From Angelakisella massiliensis (GTDB taxonomy: Bacteria > Bacillota > Clostridia > Oscillospirales > Ruminococcaceae), in the NCBI RefSeq assembly GCF_900104675.1, contig NZ_LT629945.1:2532756-2596755 (forward strand): 64,000 nt of DNA, written 5' to 3'. Below are positions 62,196 to 64,000 of this stretch, piece by piece. How positions within the stretch are numbered: position 1 is the stretch's first letter; each line of letters begins with the position of its first letter. The position numbers were made by a program, and so were the translations under genes. The notes under the pieces are model-generated. The model was not told the DNA's origin. It saw nothing but the letters and a program-made list of their open reading frames with translations, and ran no database searches.

Positions 62196-62220
62196 GCCGT
62201 TTCCAATCAACTGTTCAAAT

Positions 62221-62256
62221 CTGTCCGGAGGGCTGAAAAACCGGTCCTCCGGACAG
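62221..62256 (+). repeat. Strong hairpin in the M20-M24 gap
   Basis: CTGTCCGGAGG pairs with CCTCCGGACAG with no T tract after it, so it is more likely an mRNA-processing or stability element than a terminator. Confidence 0.5.
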
Positions 62257-62285
62257 GTGATATGATAACAAAGGAGTGTGTTGTG

Positions 62286-63434
62286 ATGATTCCATTTCCC
62301 GCTCATGAACGTGCCGTAAAGCTGAGAAATATAATGGCTGAACAAGGCCTTGACTTTTGTCTCCTTTCCAGCCCTGAGAACATGGAATATTTCAGCGGTT
62401 TTCAGGCCATTACCTACACTCGTCCCATTCGTCTGGTGGTTACCGGGGACTGCACCCATCTGATCGTGCCTGCCTTGGAGGAAGAACACGCCACTCTGGA
62501 TTCCACAGTGGTGGATCACCTCCACATCTATTATGAGCATCCCCCCAAGGCCCAGGAGAATCCGGGAGCCTTTGCTATCCTCAAAAATATTCTTTCTGAG
62601 AAAGCCAATGCCGCTGTTGGTGTTGAAGCGGGTTCTCTCAGCCTGGCACAGGCGCAGATGCTGGAAAGCTGGGGCTGCCGCCTGAAGGATATCTCTGCCC
62701 TTCTGGTACGGATGCGTGCCATCAAGGATGAGTACGAAAAGGACTGCATTCGTGAGGCGGGCCGCCTGTGCAGCTATGCCATGGGCGTTTCTCTTGAGCA
62801 CGCCCGTCCCGGCATCAGCGAGTTGGAATTTGAGCAGTATGGTACTACCGCTCTGTACAACCTGATCTCCGGCGATGATTATCCTTATGTGTTCTCTTCC
62901 CCCACCTGCTTTACTCCTTCCGGAATCAAACGCACCAATATGCCCCATGTGTTCTCCGGTCTGAGACAGTTCCAGGACGGCGATATGGTCATCCATGTGC
63001 GCAAGCCTGCCATTAACGGCTATCATGGTGAGCTGGAGCGTACCTTCTTTGTGGGACATCCCAACGAAAAGGCAAAACGCGCCTTCTCCGCCATGGTGGA
63101 AGCTCAGATGACCGTGCTGGATGCCATTCGTCCCGGTGTTACCGGCGGCGAAATGGATGCTCTGGCCCGGAAGGTACTGAATAAGTATGGCTATGGGGAA
63201 TACGCCATCCATCGGGTTGGCCACGGTCAGGGTCTGGGCCGCCATGAGGAACCCTTCCTGATTTATGATTCCAACCTGGTGCTGGAAGAAAACATGGTCT
63301 TTACTGTGGAGCCCGGTATCTACATCCCCGATGTGGGCGGTTTCCGTCATTCCGATACCCTCATTATTACCAAGGACGGCTACGAAAACACCACCCCCTT
63401 CAAGCGGCTTCCTGAGGAATTGACCTTCGCCTGA
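62286..63434 (+). CDS. Creatinase/prolidase-fold (M24) protein with altered metal ligands
   Basis: 382 residues. The N-terminal creatinase-like domain spans ~10-140 and the pita-bread catalytic domain ~150-382. In the M24 five-ligand set (Asp, Asp, His, Glu, Glu) this protein has His237, Glu249, His313, Glu342 and Ser356. Three of five are replaced. ELERTFF, GGFRHSD and DGYENTTPF resemble the metal-free creatinase branch. It may therefore hydrolyse or rearrange a C-N bond of a small molecule rather than cut Xaa-Pro peptides. AAAGGAG nine bases before ATG 62286 supports the start. It follows the M20 gene closely. Confidence 0.85.
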   Translation: MIPFPAHERAVKLRNIMAEQGLDFCLLSSPENMEYFSGFQAITYTRPIRLVVTGDCTHLIVPALEEEHATLDSTVVDHLHIYYEHPPKAQENPGAFAILKNILSEKANAAVGVEAGSLSLAQAQMLESWGCRLKDISALLVRMRAIKDEYEKDCIREAGRLCSYAMGVSLEHARPGISELEFEQYGTTALYNLISGDDYPYVFSSPTCFTPSGIKRTNMPHVFSGLRQFQDGDMVIHVRKPAINGYHGELERTFFVGHPNEKAKRAFSAMVEAQMTVLDAIRPGVTGGEMDALARKVLNKYGYGEYAIHRVGHGQGLGRHEEPFLIYDSNLVLEENMVFTVEPGIYIPDVGGFRHSDTLIITKDGYENTTPFKRLPEELTFA

Positions 63435-63530
63435 TCCTCATTTGTTGGCCTGCACCGAATGGAAAGCACGAAACTCCCTCCATCCATGCAATTGATTCCT
63501 CTCGCTTTTCCGTTCCGGTTTCGGCATATA

Positions 63531-63577
63531 ACCGCTGTCGTGATTGCTCTACCCTTTCACGACGGCGGTCTTTTTTA
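63531..63577 (+). terminator. Terminator after the M24 gene
   Basis: ACCGC-GTCGTGA / TCACGAC-GCGGT followed by CTTTTTT. Confidence 0.85.
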
Positions 63578-63819
63578 TTGCGTCATTTTCTTTACTGGAC
63601 AATTTTTGTGGGCATCTGGCATGAAAATGTTGGAAGCCTTGCTTCCCCGGAGTTTTTATGCCATAATTAAAACATACTTGGGCAGCTGCTTGTCCTTGTG
63701 TATTTCCTTCTTTCAAGGTTGTTTATATTGGTTCAATCAGCTGCATCCAGAAAAAATGAAATGTTTCCTATGGGGTCCCCATTCCATAGTCAGAGAAATA
63801 TAGAGAGGAGCTTGTTACA

Positions 63820-64000
63820 ATGAATCCCCAGCAATGCCGTGAAGCGGTGGTGTATGCCGCACACAAAATCTATGAGCGCCAAATGGTCAATACCAACGAA
63901 GGAAATGTATCTGTCTGCTACGACGGACGGGTTTACATCACTCCTTCCCAAGTGTGCAAAGAACTGCTGACCCCAGAAATGATCGTTGTGACCAACCTGG
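63820..64000 (+). CDS. Class II aldolase/adducin-family protein, cut at right edge
   Basis: Sixty residues are visible, reading MNPQQCREAVVYAAHKIYERQM then VNTNEGNVSV with the GRVYITPSQ continuation. N-x-G-N-x-S is the class II aldolase phosphate loop and TPS is the conserved metal-site lead-in. Such proteins cleave sugar phosphates (fuculose, rhamnulose, ribulose types). The ATG follows AGAGGAGCTTGTTACA. The role cannot be set without the C-terminal ligand residues. Confidence 0.85.
   Translation, partial: MNPQQCREAVVYAAHKIYERQMVNTNEGNVSVCYDGRVYITPSQVCKELLTPEMIVVTNL

Noticed and set aside
59442-63350. A 1302-residue minus-strand open frame
   Set aside because: It overlaps three well-supported genes read the other way, has no ribosome site or recognisable domain, and is explained by strong codon bias.

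Overview
The window looks like chromosomal DNA of a Clostridia-class Bacillota, most likely a gut Oscillospiraceae/Ruminococcaceae relative. The reasons are strong AGGAGG-type ribosome sites, several TTG/GTG starts, G/C-rich third codon positions, a T-box leader, lipoboxes, no outer-membrane genes, and a methionine synthase whose reactivation domain is a separate gene. This placement is inferred by eye; no search was run. I see no rRNA, tRNA, CRISPR array, insertion sequence or phage gene.

Layout. 0-2.6 kb (minus): leuA-cimA branched-chain synthesis and a small membrane protein. 3-3.8 kb: an amidohydrolase. 4.3-10.6 kb: a TetR regulator divergent from an MMPL exporter, a secreted beta-domain protein and a secreted 'DG-repeat' protein. 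10.8-12.6 kb (minus): a second TetR with two integral membrane proteins and clear palindromic operators. 13-18 kb: membrane/XRE regulator, a flavin-type oxidoreductase behind a leader RNA with a terminator, a lipoprotein and a YbaK deacylase. 18-24 kb: MATE pump and metF / MetH-reactivation / metH. 24.3-28.9 kb (minus): a T-box leader (specifier reads as Leu CUG) in front of an acyl-CoA ligase, a degenerate kinase (pseudokinase) and a sugar-isomerase-like protein. 29-32.4 kb: RluA-type pseudouridine synthase and a zinc-ribbon-repeat protein with an inserted nuclease-like domain. 32.9-38.4 kb (minus): ROK sugar kinase, PfkB kinase, and an operon of radical-SAM activase, ECF S-component and ACT-ACT-metallo-beta-lactamase protein. 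38.8-47.2 kb: a probable molybdenum-cofactor riboswitch followed by nine genes (two MoeA-type proteins, moaC, moaA, MOSC, mogA/moaB, modABC). 47.4-50 kb: coiled-coil protein, MATE pump, MarR. 50-54.8 kb (minus): RlmA, SPFH protein, NfeD, pncB, anchored acidic protein. 55.2-59 kb: a DacF-type carboxypeptidase, a small protein, DUF3810 protease-like and Smr proteins. 59.4-64 kb: a strongly codon-biased set of YfcC transporter, M20 hydrolase, creatinase-like M24 protein and the start of a class II aldolase.

How the parts work together. The molybdenum block is a complete uptake-plus-synthesis cluster that the leader RNA could shut off when cofactor is plentiful. The metF-metH block makes methionine from 5-methyl-THF with B12. 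The last block looks like uptake and breakdown of an amidated or small nitrogenous substrate. The least explained units are the T-box / ligase / pseudokinase operon, the M24 protein with altered metal ligands, and two leader or intergenic RNA-like structures near 14.3 and 15.9 kb.
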